From: Weissella bombi
GTDB lineage: Bacteria; Bacillota; Bacilli; Lactobacillales; Lactobacillaceae
Length of the DNA stretch: 61,489 nucleotides
Direction of reading: 5' to 3'
Assembly (NCBI RefSeq): GCF_900094835.1
Contig: NZ_FMAO01000011.1
Span: 1-61,489 of the forward strand
The notes below the pieces were generated by a model. It was not told where the DNA came from. It saw only the letters and a program-made list of their open reading frames with translations, and searched no databases. Made by a program: the position numbers and the translations under genes. Below are positions 30,113 through 40,139 of the stretch, one piece after another (the stretch's first letter is position 1; each line of letters opens with the position of its first letter).

Positions 30113-31297
30113 TTATGAAAATCCTTCGCGTTCGGATAATGAGAATGATTTATTATGATAACGCATCGACATAATCAAGCCAATACCAATCATATTACCA
30201 ATTAAGGCCGAACCTCCTTGCGAAATGAACGGTAATGGGATACCTGTTAATGGCACCAAACCAATATTCATACCGATATTTTCAAAGATGTGGAACAACA
30301 GCATCATAACAACACCGGTTGCAATATAAGCATAAAATTGGTTCGATGAATCAAACACAACTTGAATAATTTGATATATCAACAAGAAGTATAAGATTAA
30401 CAATAATATGCTTCCAACAAATCCGAAATTCTCACCAATCACTGAGAAAATCATATCAGATTCACGGACGGGCACATCAACATGGGAAACATTAAAACCA
30501 GTTCCAGTAATACCACCTGAACCAATTGCTTTAATTGATTGCCATAATTGATAGGCACCATTAGAAGTATCGTTTTGTGGATTTAGCCAGGCATCAATAC
30601 GAGTAAACTGGTAAGCTTTAAAACCAATACTCTCCAACATATGACGTCCCCAGGTTTGTGTCACCAACAAAATAGCAACTGAACCAAGTGCTCCCACAAA
30701 TACAATGATTGGTCCTAAAATCAACCATGATAGACCAGACACTAAAGTCATTCCAAAGACAACGGCAATAAATACTAAATTAGTTCCAAAATCGCTACCG
30801 TTAACGATCAATACTGGCACGGTCCATAACATGATTTTAAGTAGCAAACGCCAGTCTGTTTTCATTGTATGTGTTGGATTAGCAATATTATGATCCGTAA
30901 TTACTCTTGCCAACATAATAATAAAAGCCGGTTTCATTATTTCAGCAGGTTGAAATGTTACAGGTCCAATCGCAAACCACTTACCACCTGTACTAGCATA
31001 ATAAGATTTCGAATAGAAGAACAAAACGGCTACCATCAATACCATACCAACTCCGAATGCATACGGCGCAATACGCCATAACTGTTCAGAATCAAACTGC
31101 ATTAATATCGCAACCCCGATAATACCAACAACATAATAGGCTAGTTGCAACACAACCATCCTAATAACATTAACTCCAGCATCATGTGTTCCTGCAACAT
31201 ACAATGAAGCCAAGCCAATCAGCGCTAGCATCATGACAACAAAGATGATTGACCAATCAATTTCACCACCATCTTTTGAGAAAAAACGTTTAAGCAT
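30113..31297 (-). CDS. rodA: Rod-shape SEDS peptidoglycan glycosyltransferase RodA
   Basis: 394-aa SEDS-family polymerase with about ten membrane helices that works with a class B PBP in cell elongation. Conserved features are STGGKWFAIGPVTFQPAEIMKPAFI (about 102-126), the large loop near residue 240-265 with a conserved acidic patch, and the C-terminal PLTGIPLPFISQGGSALIGNMIGIGL signature. Its position with mreB and a DUF2969 gene supports RodA rather than FtsW. It lies 29 bp downstream of the DUF2969 gene on the same strand. Confidence 0.92.
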   Translation of the reverse strand: MLKRFFSKDGGEIDWSIIFVVMMLALIGLASLYVAGTHDAGVNVIRMVVLQLAYYVVGIIGVAILMQFDSEQLWRIAPYAFGVGMVLMVAVLFFYSKSYYASTGGKWFAIGPVTFQPAEIMKPAFIIMLARVITDHNIANPTHTMKTDWRLLLKIMLWTVPVLIVNGSDFGTNLVFIAVVFGMTLVSGLSWLILGPIIVFVGALGSVAILLVTQTWGRHMLESIGFKAYQFTRIDAWLNPQNDTSNGAYQLWQSIKAIGSGGITGTGFNVSHVDVPVRESDMIFSVIGENFGFVGSILLLILYFLLIYQIIQVVFDSSNQFYAYIATGVVMMLLFHIFENIGMNIGLVPLTGIPLPFISQGGSALIGNMIGIGLIMSMRYHNKSFSLSEREGFS

Positions 31298-31326
31298 GTT
31301 TCCCCCTTTTTTATTGGTTCATTATA

Positions 31327-31536
31327 TTAATGATGTAAATTATATTCAGCAAGCAAACTTGCAACAGCATTATCAAAACTATCTGCTGTTTTTGTGTGAC
31401 CATCAGCAAAGGTTACCACAAGTGGTGAATCCTTTTCATCAACAGTTCCCAACGTTACCTTATTAATGATAACCTCAGAAATACTATCGTCTAATTCATT
31501 TATTTCAACAGCAACTGGTTTATTTTTACGTGCCAT
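31327..31536 (-). CDS. DUF2969 family protein
   Basis: 69-aa acidic soluble protein of a small Lactobacillales family (DUF2969) of unknown function. It starts MARKNKPVAVEINE and has a beta-rich core with VVTFADGHTKTADSFDNAVASLLAEYNLH. It sits between mreB (12 bp upstream) and rodA (29 bp downstream), so a link to the elongation machinery is inferred from context only. Confidence 0.85.
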   Translation of the reverse strand: MARKNKPVAVEINELDDSISEVIINKVTLGTVDEKDSPLVVTFADGHTKTADSFDNAVASLLAEYNLHH

Positions 31537-31548
31537 ATTCTACCTTCC

Positions 31549-32529
31549 TTATTTTTCGTGCATGTGAGCAAGAAGCTTACCAGCTCCTTTAGCAACATTA
31601 TCTAATGGTTTTTCAGAAATCATAACAGGTACACCCAAGTGCTGGGCAATCAAACTATCAACACCTCGCAATAGCGCACCACCACCTGTCAATACAATAC
31701 CACGATCAATAATATCTGACGCTAATTCAGGTTGAATGCGTGATAATACTTCATGAGCGGCATCAACAATTAACGTCAATGTATCATGCATTGCGACTTC
31801 AACTTCATTGGCATTTAATGTAACCGTTCGTGGCATACCAGTAAAGGCATCACGCCCACGAACATCCATTTCTTCTGGTTCATCCAATGGGTTAGCCGTT
31901 CCAATTTGAATCTTAATTTGTTCAGCGGTACGCTCACCAATTTGCAAACCATGATCATTTTTAACCATCATTGCAATATCAGTATTCATTTTGTCTCCAG
32001 CAACGCGAATAGATTCAGACGTCACAATATCGCCAAGTGACAAAACCGCAATATCGGTTGTACCACCACCCATATCAATAACCATTGATGCAATCGGTGA
32101 AAAGATGTCTAAGCCCGCACCAACTGCAGCAACCTTTGGCTCATATTCCAAATAGACTTTACCACCACCAGATTTCTCTGCAGCACCAATAATAGCCTTA
32201 CGCTCAATACTTGTAATATTAGTTGGCGCACACACCATGATGTTTGGTCGTGCCATAATTCCTTTAACATTTAATTTTGACATAAAGCGCGATAACATTG
32301 CTTCGGTCATATCAAAATCAGATATAACACCATCTTTCAATGGACGAACAGCTCGAATATTACCTGGTGTACGACCTACCATTTGATAAGCTTCTGTCCC
32401 AACTGCTAGAATTTTTTCTGTTTTTGTATCAATTGCCACTACGGAAGGTTCATTTAAAATAATCCCCTCTCCATCAACATAAATCAGCACATTTGCCGTT
32501 CCTAAATCAACGCCGATTTCTTTGGCCAT
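31549..32529 (-). CDS. mreB: Rod shape-determining protein MreB/Mbl
   Basis: Bacterial actin homologue that guides lateral wall synthesis. 326 aa. Phosphate 1 motif IGVDLGTANVLIYV, the phosphate 2 and adenosine motifs MVIDMGGGTTDIAVL and GIVLTGGGALLRG, and the conserved membrane-associated loop are visible. The frame begins 9 nt upstream with a GTG, but the ATG at 32529 has AGAGGTG 6 nt upstream and gives the canonical MAKEIGVDLG start. It heads the mreB-DUF2969-rodA cluster and is divergent from murF. MreB cannot be told from Mbl by sequence reading alone. Confidence 0.94.
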   Translation of the reverse strand: MAKEIGVDLGTANVLIYVDGEGIILNEPSVVAIDTKTEKILAVGTEAYQMVGRTPGNIRAVRPLKDGVISDFDMTEAMLSRFMSKLNVKGIMARPNIMVCAPTNITSIERKAIIGAAEKSGGGKVYLEYEPKVAAVGAGLDIFSPIASMVIDMGGGTTDIAVLSLGDIVTSESIRVAGDKMNTDIAMMVKNDHGLQIGERTAEQIKIQIGTANPLDEPEEMDVRGRDAFTGMPRTVTLNANEVEVAMHDTLTLIVDAAHEVLSRIQPELASDIIDRGIVLTGGGALLRGVDSLIAQHLGVPVMISEKPLDNVAKGAGKLLAHMHEK

Positions 32530-32710
32530 GAATTTCACCTCTTATTTTGTACCGAGCAAGCTCGTCCAAATTTCTAAATACTATCTCTAATAGTATAAAC
32601 CATACACCAAAAAAAATCTTGCAAAATCCACAACCATTCGCTTTGATTGCCGGCTGTTTATGAACATAGTAAAATGATAATTAACAAAAACTTCCAAAGG
32701 ACTAAGAAAA

Positions 32711-34081
32711 ATGAAATTAAAAATTAAAGAAATGGCTGCTATTTTAAATGCACCCATTCAAAATGAAGCTGATGTGTTCATCACTAATACAACCTTTGAT
32801 TCACGCCAAGCAACTGAAAACAGTTTATTCGTGCCCTTAGTCGCTGATAACGACGGCCACAATTATATTGCTGCAGCACAAGCACAAGGTGCTAGTGTTG
32901 CACTTTGGCAAGCTGATCACGCTGATGTGCCAACTGACATGCCTGTCATCATCGTACCAGACACCTTAGCTGCTTACCAACAACTAGCTAGTCACTATCT
33001 TGACCAAATTAATCCGCTCGTCGTTGCCGTTTCCGGTTCAAATGGTAAAACAACCACAAAAGATTTTATCGCTGCAATTGGTCAACAAAAATATCGTACT
33101 GTTAAAACACCTGAAAATTTCAACAACGAAATTGGCGTTCCTCAGACTATCCTATCAATGCCTGACGACACCGAATTATTAGTTATCGAAATTGGTATGG
33201 ATCATCCTGGTGATTTAGACTTTTTATCAAAGCTTGTCAAACCTGATATCGCTTTGTTAACCATGATTGGTGAAGCACACATCGAATTTTTCAAAACACG
33301 TGAGCGTATTGCTGATGGCAAAATGGAAATCATCAATGGCCTAAAAGAAAATGGTCATCTGGTCTTTAACGGTGATGAGCCATTACTAAACGAGCGTGTT
33401 GCCCAACATGCAACACTAAACAATGATTCATTTGGTTTAAACAGCACCAATGATTTATTCGCCAGTGAAATCGATATGACACCATTACAAGCCAGTTTCA
33501 TAACAAACCAAAGCTCACAACGCTTTACTATTCCATTGACTGGAAAATACAATATTGCTAACGCTTTGGCCGCTATCACTGTTGGTCATCTATTAAAAAT
33601 TGAAGATGAACAAATCGCTAATGCCTTAGCTGCCGCACCAATTACTGAAAACCGTACCGAGTGGTTAGCAGGTAATTTTGGCGGTAAAATCTTGTCTGAT
33701 GTTTACAACTCAAATCCTACGGCAGCTAAAGAAGTATTACGTTTCTTTGCCGAAGTCCCTACGGATGGTGAACGTTTTGCTGTAATTGGCGACATGCTAC
33801 AACTTGGTGAAGCCTCAGCAGCCCTACATGCTAGCGTAGCTGATAGTTTAGACCCTGATAAAATCCAACACGTCTATCTAGTTGGTGAAGAAATCGCACC
33901 ACTAGAAGATGTGCTACGTGATATTTATCCAGCTGGTAGCGTCAAGCGTTATGCCATCGCAGATCAAGAAACACTACTAAAAGATTTATTAAATGATTTA
34001 TCTGCTAACGACATGATTATGTTGAAGGGGTCACACGGCGTGCACCTTGAAAACATTGTTAAGCAGTTGAAAGCTAACTAA
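32711..34081 (+). CDS. murF: UDP-MurNAc-tripeptide:D-Ala-D-Ala ligase
   Basis: Adds D-Ala-D-Ala to UDP-MurNAc-tripeptide, the last cytoplasmic step of wall precursor synthesis. 456 aa in three domains. ATP loop GSNGKTTT (109-116), KTPENFNNEIGVP substrate block (about 132-144), ALAAITVGHLLKI hinge, and a C-terminal Mur ligase domain with DVYNSNPTA and GDMLQLGE. It is monocistronic and divergent from mreB. AAAGGA lies 9 nt upstream of the start. Confidence 0.96.
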   Translation: MKLKIKEMAAILNAPIQNEADVFITNTTFDSRQATENSLFVPLVADNDGHNYIAAAQAQGASVALWQADHADVPTDMPVIIVPDTLAAYQQLASHYLDQINPLVVAVSGSNGKTTTKDFIAAIGQQKYRTVKTPENFNNEIGVPQTILSMPDDTELLVIEIGMDHPGDLDFLSKLVKPDIALLTMIGEAHIEFFKTRERIADGKMEIINGLKENGHLVFNGDEPLLNERVAQHATLNNDSFGLNSTNDLFASEIDMTPLQASFITNQSSQRFTIPLTGKYNIANALAAITVGHLLKIEDEQIANALAAAPITENRTEWLAGNFGGKILSDVYNSNPTAAKEVLRFFAEVPTDGERFAVIGDMLQLGEASAALHASVADSLDPDKIQHVYLVGEEIAPLEDVLRDIYPAGSVKRYAIADQETLLKDLLNDLSANDMIMLKGSHGVHLENIVKQLKAN

Positions 34082-34104
34082 GCATACAACACCTGACATA
34101 TACA

Positions 34105-34149
34105 AAATAGTGAGACAACAGGATTAACCTATTGTCCCACTATTTTTTT
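34105..34149. terminator. bidirectional terminator, murF and HAD gene
   Basis: A 14-position stem AAATAGTGAGACAA / TTGTCCCACTATTT with one mismatch and a 13-nt loop. T run on the plus strand and A/T-rich on the other. It serves convergent genes. Confidence 0.75.
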
Positions 34150-34957
34150 AATCTAAATTAAAATACTGCTTCAAATATGCAGCAACACCATCTTCATTAT
34201 TAGTTAACGTTTCAGCTTTAGCAACCTGCTTAATTTTAGGAATTGCATTCCCCATCGCAACGCCGACACCAACTTGTTCAATCATTTCATAATCATTTTC
34301 TTCATCCCCAAATGCCATCACATTTTCAAGTGACTCATCAAAATGCGCCATCAACTGTGATAACCCACGTGCCTTGTTAACATCTTTAGGTAGAAATTCT
34401 AATAATTCAGAACGTGATGGCACAATGTGCAACATATCCGTTAAATTAGCTGGCAACCCTGCACGCACTTCCTTAATCTTATCGGCCGGTGCTGAACATA
34501 CGGCTTTACCAAAGTTTTGATCATCTGGTAATTCATCAAATGTGATATCTGAAAAATTCAATGCAGCACCCATGAAATCTTCATAATCTGATTTTCCTAA
34601 GGCCGTCAATGAATATACACGATCTGGTCCAATAACATCAAGTGGATAATTTCTTACTTGTGCATCAGCATATAGTGCTGCAATGTTTGCCTTATTTAAA
34701 GTTGTTTGATCTAAAATAGCTTGACTTTGATTATGTTGTACCAAGCCACCATTAAAAGTAATGGCATAATCCCCTGACTCAAATAATTCTAATTGCTTTA
34801 ATAATTTTTGGATACCTTGAATTGGACGCCCAGTACACAAAACAATACGCTTACCCTCATGGTGCAATTGTTTTAAAACCCGTTCATTTTCACTTGAAAT
34901 CTCTTTATCAGCATTCAATAAGGTGTTATCTAAATCTAACGCAATAGTTGTTATCAT
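34148..34957 (-). CDS. Cof-type HAD-IIB family hydrolase
   Basis: 269-aa phosphatase, YxeH/YidA-like. Motif I DLDNTLLNADKEIS (nucleophile Asp about 8), TGRP (motif II), Lys near DVNKARGL (motif III) and GDEENDYEMIE (motif IV, about 214). It probably acts on a sugar phosphate or cofactor precursor, but the substrate is unknown. It is monocistronic, between convergent murF and the nup operon. Confidence 0.9.
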   Translation of the reverse strand: MITTIALDLDNTLLNADKEISSENERVLKQLHHEGKRIVLCTGRPIQGIQKLLKQLELFESGDYAITFNGGLVQHNQSQAILDQTTLNKANIAALYADAQVRNYPLDVIGPDRVYSLTALGKSDYEDFMGAALNFSDITFDELPDDQNFGKAVCSAPADKIKEVRAGLPANLTDMLHIVPSRSELLEFLPKDVNKARGLSQLMAHFDESLENVMAFGDEENDYEMIEQVGVGVAMGNAIPKIKQVAKAETLTNNEDGVAAYLKQYFNLD

Positions 34958-35022
34958 ATTTTCCGCCCTCTTAATTATTTATTATCATCCACCCTATTAT
35001 AACAATAAACTGAATATACTAA

Positions 35023-35055
35023 AGGTCACCAAATTCTCATCGAATTTGGTGACCT
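35023..35055 (-). terminator. probable nup operon terminator
   Basis: A 14-bp perfect stem AGGTCACCAAATTC and complement with a 5-nt loop. The U tract on the minus strand is short (TTTAG). Confidence 0.6.
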
Positions 35056-35104
35056 CAAGCACATCTATTTAATTAAATATTTTTCTTAACATTCAGAACA
35101 ATTA

Positions 35105-36061
35105 TTAAACTGACTTAATGTAGTTAACACCATCGGCTGCTGGTGCCTTTGACTTGGCAAAGAAGATAACCAAAATCAAAATCGTAAATACATAAGGTGC
35201 AATTTGTAGATAAACGGCTGGAATTTGGTTAACGACTGGTAATTGTGCGCCAACAATGGCCATTGATTGTGAAAAACCAAAGAACAAAGCTGCACCCATT
35301 GCGCCAACTGGATTCCAACGACCAAATATCATAGCAGCCATTGACATGTAACCTTGACCAACGATGGTTGATGCTGAGAAGTTACCTGCAATTGATTGGG
35401 CAAACAAAGCACCACCGATACCACCTAAGACACCTGAAATCAAAACACCCGCGTAACGCAAGACATAAACGTTTAATCCCAAAGTATCAGCCGCCTGTGG
35501 ATTTTCACCAACAGAACGTAGGCGCAAACCAAAACGTGTTTTAAACAATAACCATGAAGCAACAAAAGCAATCAGAATTGCAACCCATGCTGTTGATGAC
35601 GTCTTAGTAAATAATACAGGTCCAATAAACGGAATTTTACTCAAGCCAGGAATATTCCAGTAACCAAAGTTTTCTGAAATCATTGATGTTTGACCCTTAC
35701 CATACATCAACTTAATGATATAAACACCCAAAGCAGGTGCCATCAAGTTCATAACTGTACCTGACACAATGTGATCAGCACGTAACGTAATTGTTGCTAC
35801 GGCATGAAGCAATGAGAATACCAAGCCGACAACAGCACCTGCAACTAATCCTAACCAAGGCGTTGCACTACCAAATTTATCAGCAAAAGTTAAATTAAAG
35901 ACAATTCCAGCAAAGGCTCCCATAATCATGGTTCCTTCAAGTCCCACGTTAACAATACCTGAACGTTCTGAGAAAGTTCCTCCTAGCGCTGTAAAGATTA
36001 GCGGCGCTGAGTAAACCAATGTACTTGAAATCACTAATTGTAAAATCGTTTCCACACTCAT
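35105..36061 (-). CDS. nupQ: Nucleoside ABC transporter permease (NupQ-like)
   Basis: 318-aa inner-membrane permease with about eight to ten helices, branched-chain/BMP-type (BPD_transp_2) fold. Features: TFSERSGIVNVGLEGTMIMGAF near the N-terminus and FGLRLRSVGENPQAADTLGLNV, the coupling loop that contacts the ATPase. It is the last gene of bmp-nupO-nupP-nupQ and starts 2 bp after nupP. It imports nucleosides together with its partners. The symbol is by analogy with the Bacillus NupNOPQ and lactococcal Bmp-Nup systems. Confidence 0.88.
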   Translation of the reverse strand: MSVETILQLVISSTLVYSAPLIFTALGGTFSERSGIVNVGLEGTMIMGAFAGIVFNLTFADKFGSATPWLGLVAGAVVGLVFSLLHAVATITLRADHIVSGTVMNLMAPALGVYIIKLMYGKGQTSMISENFGYWNIPGLSKIPFIGPVLFTKTSSTAWVAILIAFVASWLLFKTRFGLRLRSVGENPQAADTLGLNVYVLRYAGVLISGVLGGIGGALFAQSIAGNFSASTIVGQGYMSMAAMIFGRWNPVGAMGAALFFGFSQSMAIVGAQLPVVNQIPAVYLQIAPYVFTILILVIFFAKSKAPAADGVNYIKSV

Positions 36062-36063
36062 GA

Positions 36064-37185
36064 TTACTTGGCCTCCTTTTTATTAAGTTTTGCAGCTTTT
36101 TTCTTATCTTTTTTGTTCTTTGACTTTTCATCGTCTTCATCCAATTTAACAAGAATAAAACGAATCAAGTAGTTAGCACCAATAAAGAAGATAATTGCTG
36201 CCGTTACAACTGAAACCAATTCAGTTGGGACACCAGTAGCTAATGGCATACCAAGTCCACCAACTGATAGAACTGAGAACAAAAAGGCAGCAAACAAAAT
36301 TCCCAAGAATGAACCTGATGCTAATAGCGCAACGGCCATACCATCATAACCAACTTGTGGTGCGGCTGATTGAGAGAAAATGTTTAAGTATGTTCCCAAA
36401 CCTTCAGTTGCACCAGCCAACCCAGCTAATGTTCCAGAAATAGTCATCGCCATAATAGCATTACGCTTAGCCGACATACCGGCATAACGTGCTGCATCAG
36501 GATTCAATCCAACAGCGCGAATTTCAAATCCTAGTGTCGTGCGCTTCATAACGAACCAAATACCTAATAAAGCGACAACGGCGATAATGAAACCAATATT
36601 AAAACGCGAACCGCCAGTTATGTTAGACAAAAAGTCCCAACGTAATGAATCAGTAGCTGACAATGTCTTAGTCATGTCAGTCGTTGCCATCAAATGCTTT
36701 GGCAAACCTTGCACAACCGCATTACCACCATATAGAACAATGTAGTTCAACATGATTGTTGTAATAACTTCAGATGCACCGAATTGTGCTCGTAACCACC
36801 CTGGAATAAAGCCCATCACAGCACCACCGATAGCACCGATAATAACTGCGACTGGAATCAAAATCCAAGGATTCATACCTTGATTAGCCAAAACAAACCA
36901 AGTTGAAGCAATCCAGCCGACCCAAACTTGACCAGAAAGTCCGATGTTAAAGAAGCCAGCTGATTGTGCCACCAAGAAACCGGCAGCCGTTAAAATTAAC
37001 GGTGTCATTGCACGTAGCACTTCACCAATATTCAATGAAGATCCTAATGCTGATTGTACTAAACTAATATAACCAGTTACGGGGTTAAACCCTGAAATCA
37101 GCATGATAACCGCACCAACTATCAAACCAAAGAAGACAGCTAGGCCGGCAACAAGCCCTGTACTATATGAATTAATTTTATTCAC
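36064..37185 (-). CDS. nupP: Nucleoside ABC transporter permease (NupP-like)
   Basis: 373-aa permease, partner of the following gene in the membrane heterodimer. The coupling loop TTLGFEIRAVGLNPDAARYAGMS is present, as are the family motif FFNIGLSGQVWVGW and a Lys-rich cytoplasmic C-terminal tail (about 345-373) of low complexity. It starts 4 bp after the ATPase gene and is followed by nupQ 2 bp later, so the three are tightly coupled. Confidence 0.88.
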   Translation of the reverse strand: MNKINSYSTGLVAGLAVFFGLIVGAVIMLISGFNPVTGYISLVQSALGSSLNIGEVLRAMTPLILTAAGFLVAQSAGFFNIGLSGQVWVGWIASTWFVLANQGMNPWILIPVAVIIGAIGGAVMGFIPGWLRAQFGASEVITTIMLNYIVLYGGNAVVQGLPKHLMATTDMTKTLSATDSLRWDFLSNITGGSRFNIGFIIAVVALLGIWFVMKRTTLGFEIRAVGLNPDAARYAGMSAKRNAIMAMTISGTLAGLAGATEGLGTYLNIFSQSAAPQVGYDGMAVALLASGSFLGILFAAFLFSVLSVGGLGMPLATGVPTELVSVVTAAIIFFIGANYLIRFILVKLDEDDEKSKNKKDKKKAAKLNKKEAK

Positions 37186-37189
37186 GAGA

Positions 37190-38740
37190 TTATTCTCCTG
37201 CTAATTGTGCCCGAGCTTGATCTAATGACATACCTGCCATCAATAATCCTAGCTCATTCTTCGATGTTTCATTTGCATTAACAATACCTGTTATCTCACC
37301 GTGTGAAATAACTGCAATGCGATCAGCAACATTTAAAATTTCATCTAGCTCAAAACTAACTAACATCACTGCTTTACCAGCATCACGTTGATTAATTAAT
37401 TGTTGATGAATATATTCGATAGCGCCGACGTCTAGTCCACGTGTTGGTTGTGCTGCGATAATAAAATCGGCATCACGATCTAACTCACGTGCAATAATTG
37501 CTTTTTGTTGGTTACCACCAGACAATGAACCGGCCGTTACTAACTCGTTAACAGTACGAACATCAAACTTTTCAATTAAATCGCGTGCATGCTTATTAAT
37601 GGCATTGTAATCAAGTACTCCCGTCTTTGAAAGTGGACGCTTGTAGTACGTTTGCAATGCAATATTTTCAGCCAAAGTCATATCCAATTCAAGACCAAAA
37701 CGATGACGGTCTTCAGGAATATGTGCTACCCCAGCTTCTGTGATTTGACGTGGCTTTTTATTTGTTATTTTCTTACCATGTAAAACTACTTTTCCAGAAG
37801 CTGTTGGAATCAAACCAGTAATAGCTGAAATAAGTTCAGATTGTCCATTACCATCAATTCCCGCAATTCCTAGAACTTCACCGGCCTTAAAATCAAGGCT
37901 CAAATCTTTAACAGCCGTCACACCACGACTATCTTTTACGGTTAGGCCTTCCAAAGAAAGTACCGTTTCCTTAGGTTGTGCTGGTGTCTTAGCAGTGTCA
38001 TATAACGATACTGAACGCCCAACCATGATATCAGCTAATTCTTGTGATGAAACCCCCTCAACTGGGAACGAATCAATTGATTTACCACGACGGATAACTG
38101 TCACTTGGTCAGCAACTGCTTTAATTTCATCCAACTTGTGAGTAATCAAAATAATTGATTTACCTTCAGCAGCCAAATGACGCATGATATTCATCAATTC
38201 ATCAATTTCTTGCGGTGTTAATACCGCTGTTGGCTCATCAAAAATCAAAATATCAGCACCACGATATAGTGTCTTTAGAATTTCGACACGTTGCTGCATC
38301 CCCACTGAAATATCACCAGCTAAGGCTTGCGGATCAACGTCCAATCCGTATTGTTCTGAAAGCTTTTGGATATCTTTAGTGGCTTTTTTGATATTCAAGT
38401 TCATCCCATTTACTGGTTCTGAACCTAACACAATATTTTCAGTAACTGAAAATGCATCAATCAACATAAAATGTTGGTGGACCATTCCAATTCCTAGTTC
38501 AGCCGCTTTTGCCGGACTATCAACAATCGTCTTTTGACCATTAATTAAGATATCACCTGAAGTTGGCTGCAATAAACCAGACAGCTGATTCATTAGCGTT
38601 GACTTACCTGCACCATTTTCACCAAGTAGCGCGTGAATTTGACCACGTCTTACTTGTAGGTTGATATCATCATTTGCACGAAACTCACCAAATTGTTTCA
38701 CGATATTGTGCATTTCCAGCACAATTGGCTCATCTGCCAT
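37190..38740 (-). CDS. nupO: Nucleoside ABC transporter ATPase (NupO-like)
   Basis: 516-aa double ATPase of the sugar/nucleoside importer class. Domain 1 (about 1-240) has Walker A GENGAGKST (about 38-46), a signature reading SVGMQQ, and Walker B ILIFDEPTAVLTP. Domain 2 (about 260-505) has a degenerate Walker A (GIDGNGQSE) and signature LSGGNQQK, as usual in this class, where one site is weak. It energises NupP and NupQ. A partial terminator lies in the 222-bp gap after the binding-protein gene, which would lower its level relative to that protein. Confidence 0.92.
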   Translation of the reverse strand: MADEPIVLEMHNIVKQFGEFRANDDINLQVRRGQIHALLGENGAGKSTLMNQLSGLLQPTSGDILINGQKTIVDSPAKAAELGIGMVHQHFMLIDAFSVTENIVLGSEPVNGMNLNIKKATKDIQKLSEQYGLDVDPQALAGDISVGMQQRVEILKTLYRGADILIFDEPTAVLTPQEIDELMNIMRHLAAEGKSIILITHKLDEIKAVADQVTVIRRGKSIDSFPVEGVSSQELADIMVGRSVSLYDTAKTPAQPKETVLSLEGLTVKDSRGVTAVKDLSLDFKAGEVLGIAGIDGNGQSELISAITGLIPTASGKVVLHGKKITNKKPRQITEAGVAHIPEDRHRFGLELDMTLAENIALQTYYKRPLSKTGVLDYNAINKHARDLIEKFDVRTVNELVTAGSLSGGNQQKAIIARELDRDADFIIAAQPTRGLDVGAIEYIHQQLINQRDAGKAVMLVSFELDEILNVADRIAVISHGEITGIVNANETSKNELGLLMAGMSLDQARAQLAGE

Positions 38741-38904
38741 ATTCTCTTTCTCCCTGAAAAAAGTTCCAACTTGTCTACATAAATTTAATATATAAAGGTT
38801 ATTTTACATATTTTCAACCCGTTTTACTAGTATTCAACCTAAAATAATTCGTCTTTTAACATTTTTGTCACATAACATCGGATATATAGGAGCTAGTAAT
38901 CAAA

Positions 38905-38932
38905 AAAGCCGAACATTATCTTGTTCCGCTTT
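38905..38932 (-). terminator. attenuating hairpin between bmp and nupO
   Basis: AAAGCGGAAC / GTTCGGCTTT with one internal mismatch, then TTTTTT on the minus strand. It belongs to the loop family seen at 23145 and 28984. It would give more binding protein than transporter. Confidence 0.5.
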
Positions 38933-38962
38933 CCCAACTGTTACCTATTATTGCAATCACTT

Positions 38963-40042
38963 TTAGTTTACTTTGCTAGGTACCTTAACGTCACCAGCTT
39001 TTACAGCATCTTCAGCCTTTTGTACAGCTTGCTTTTCTTTATCATTCAAATTAGATTTTGTTAACCCAACACCATTGTTCTTCAAGCCAAACGTCACAAC
39101 CTTTCCACCAGGGAAATTGCCCTTCATCGATTGGTTAGCAACTTTAACAACTGAACTTGGAATCTTCTTAATTGCTGAAGCCATCGTTAGGTTAGCAGCT
39201 TCGCCATTCTTAGCTTTGTAATCACCTTGGTCTTTTTGATCCATATCAACTCCGATGACCCAAGCTTTATTTTTATCATCAGCGTTCATCTTTGTATCAA
39301 TATCCTTGGCTGCTGTAAATACTGAGTTTCCGGCAGGTCCAGCTGCTTGGAATATAATATGTGAACCAGAAGTATACATTGCATCAGCAATTGTCTTTGA
39401 CTTTGCAGTATCAGTAAATGATTCAATGTATTGCACATCAACCTTCATATTTGGATCAACCGACTTAACACCGGCAACATAACCTGCTTGGAAAGCCTTA
39501 ATGGTTGCTGAACTCATACCACCAATAAAACCGACCTTGTTATCACCTAATTCATGAGCTTTGGTTGCCGCAGCAACTCCAGCCAAGTATGAGGCCTCAT
39601 GTTGCTTAAACATCATTGAAGCAACGTTCTTTAATGACTTCTTAGCCTTATCATCAATCAAGACATAGTCAGTCTTTTTGTTCTTTTCTGCTGATTCAAC
39701 CAAAGCATCATTCGTTGCATATCCAACACCAATCAACAAGTTGTAATTAGCTGAAACTCCTTGTTGAAAGTTGGGTGCAAAGTCTGCATTAGTCTTTGAA
39801 GCAAAGTAGTCATAACCGTCTTTACCCTTTTGTAAGTTGTGTGACTTACCCCAATCAGTTACACCTTTCCAGGCTGATTGGTTAAATGAACGATCATCCA
39901 CACCGCCAACATCAGTCACCATGGCAACTGAAAAATCTTTTTTATCAGTACTTGTATTCTTATTACCCAGCACCGTTGCACCGACACCAGCGATAATAAC
40001 AACTGCAACTCCACCAATTACTAAATTACGACGTGAAACCAT
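38963..40042 (-). CDS. BMP-family substrate-binding protein, no lipobox cysteine
   Basis: 359-aa PBP1-type nucleoside-binding protein for the nupOPQ permease. The BMP/Med fold is clear: VAMVTDVGGVDDRSFNQSAW (about 39-58), VGYATNDALV, VGFIGGMSSATIKAFQAGYVAG, and the WVIGVDMDQKDQG segment. Known members are lipoproteins, but this N-terminus (MVSRRNLVIGGVAVVIIAGVGATVLGNK in two stretches) has a hydrophobic helix and no Cys, and the whole protein contains none. It is therefore likely tethered by an uncleaved helix (about residues 8-26) or released after cleavage. GAGG lies 10 nt upstream of the ATG. Confidence 0.88.
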   Translation of the reverse strand: MVSRRNLVIGGVAVVIIAGVGATVLGNKNTSTDKKDFSVAMVTDVGGVDDRSFNQSAWKGVTDWGKSHNLQKGKDGYDYFASKTNADFAPNFQQGVSANYNLLIGVGYATNDALVESAEKNKKTDYVLIDDKAKKSLKNVASMMFKQHEASYLAGVAAATKAHELGDNKVGFIGGMSSATIKAFQAGYVAGVKSVDPNMKVDVQYIESFTDTAKSKTIADAMYTSGSHIIFQAAGPAGNSVFTAAKDIDTKMNADDKNKAWVIGVDMDQKDQGDYKAKNGEAANLTMASAIKKIPSSVVKVANQSMKGNFPGGKVVTFGLKNNGVGLTKSNLNDKEKQAVQKAEDAVKAGDVKVPSKVN

Positions 40043-40139
40043 GTTTCATTTTCCTCAACTTTCGCACATCTATGTCTAACCGATTTAATCTAGTTAACAA
40101 AGTGGTTAACAAGACTTTAAAACCTTAATTTCTTTGATT

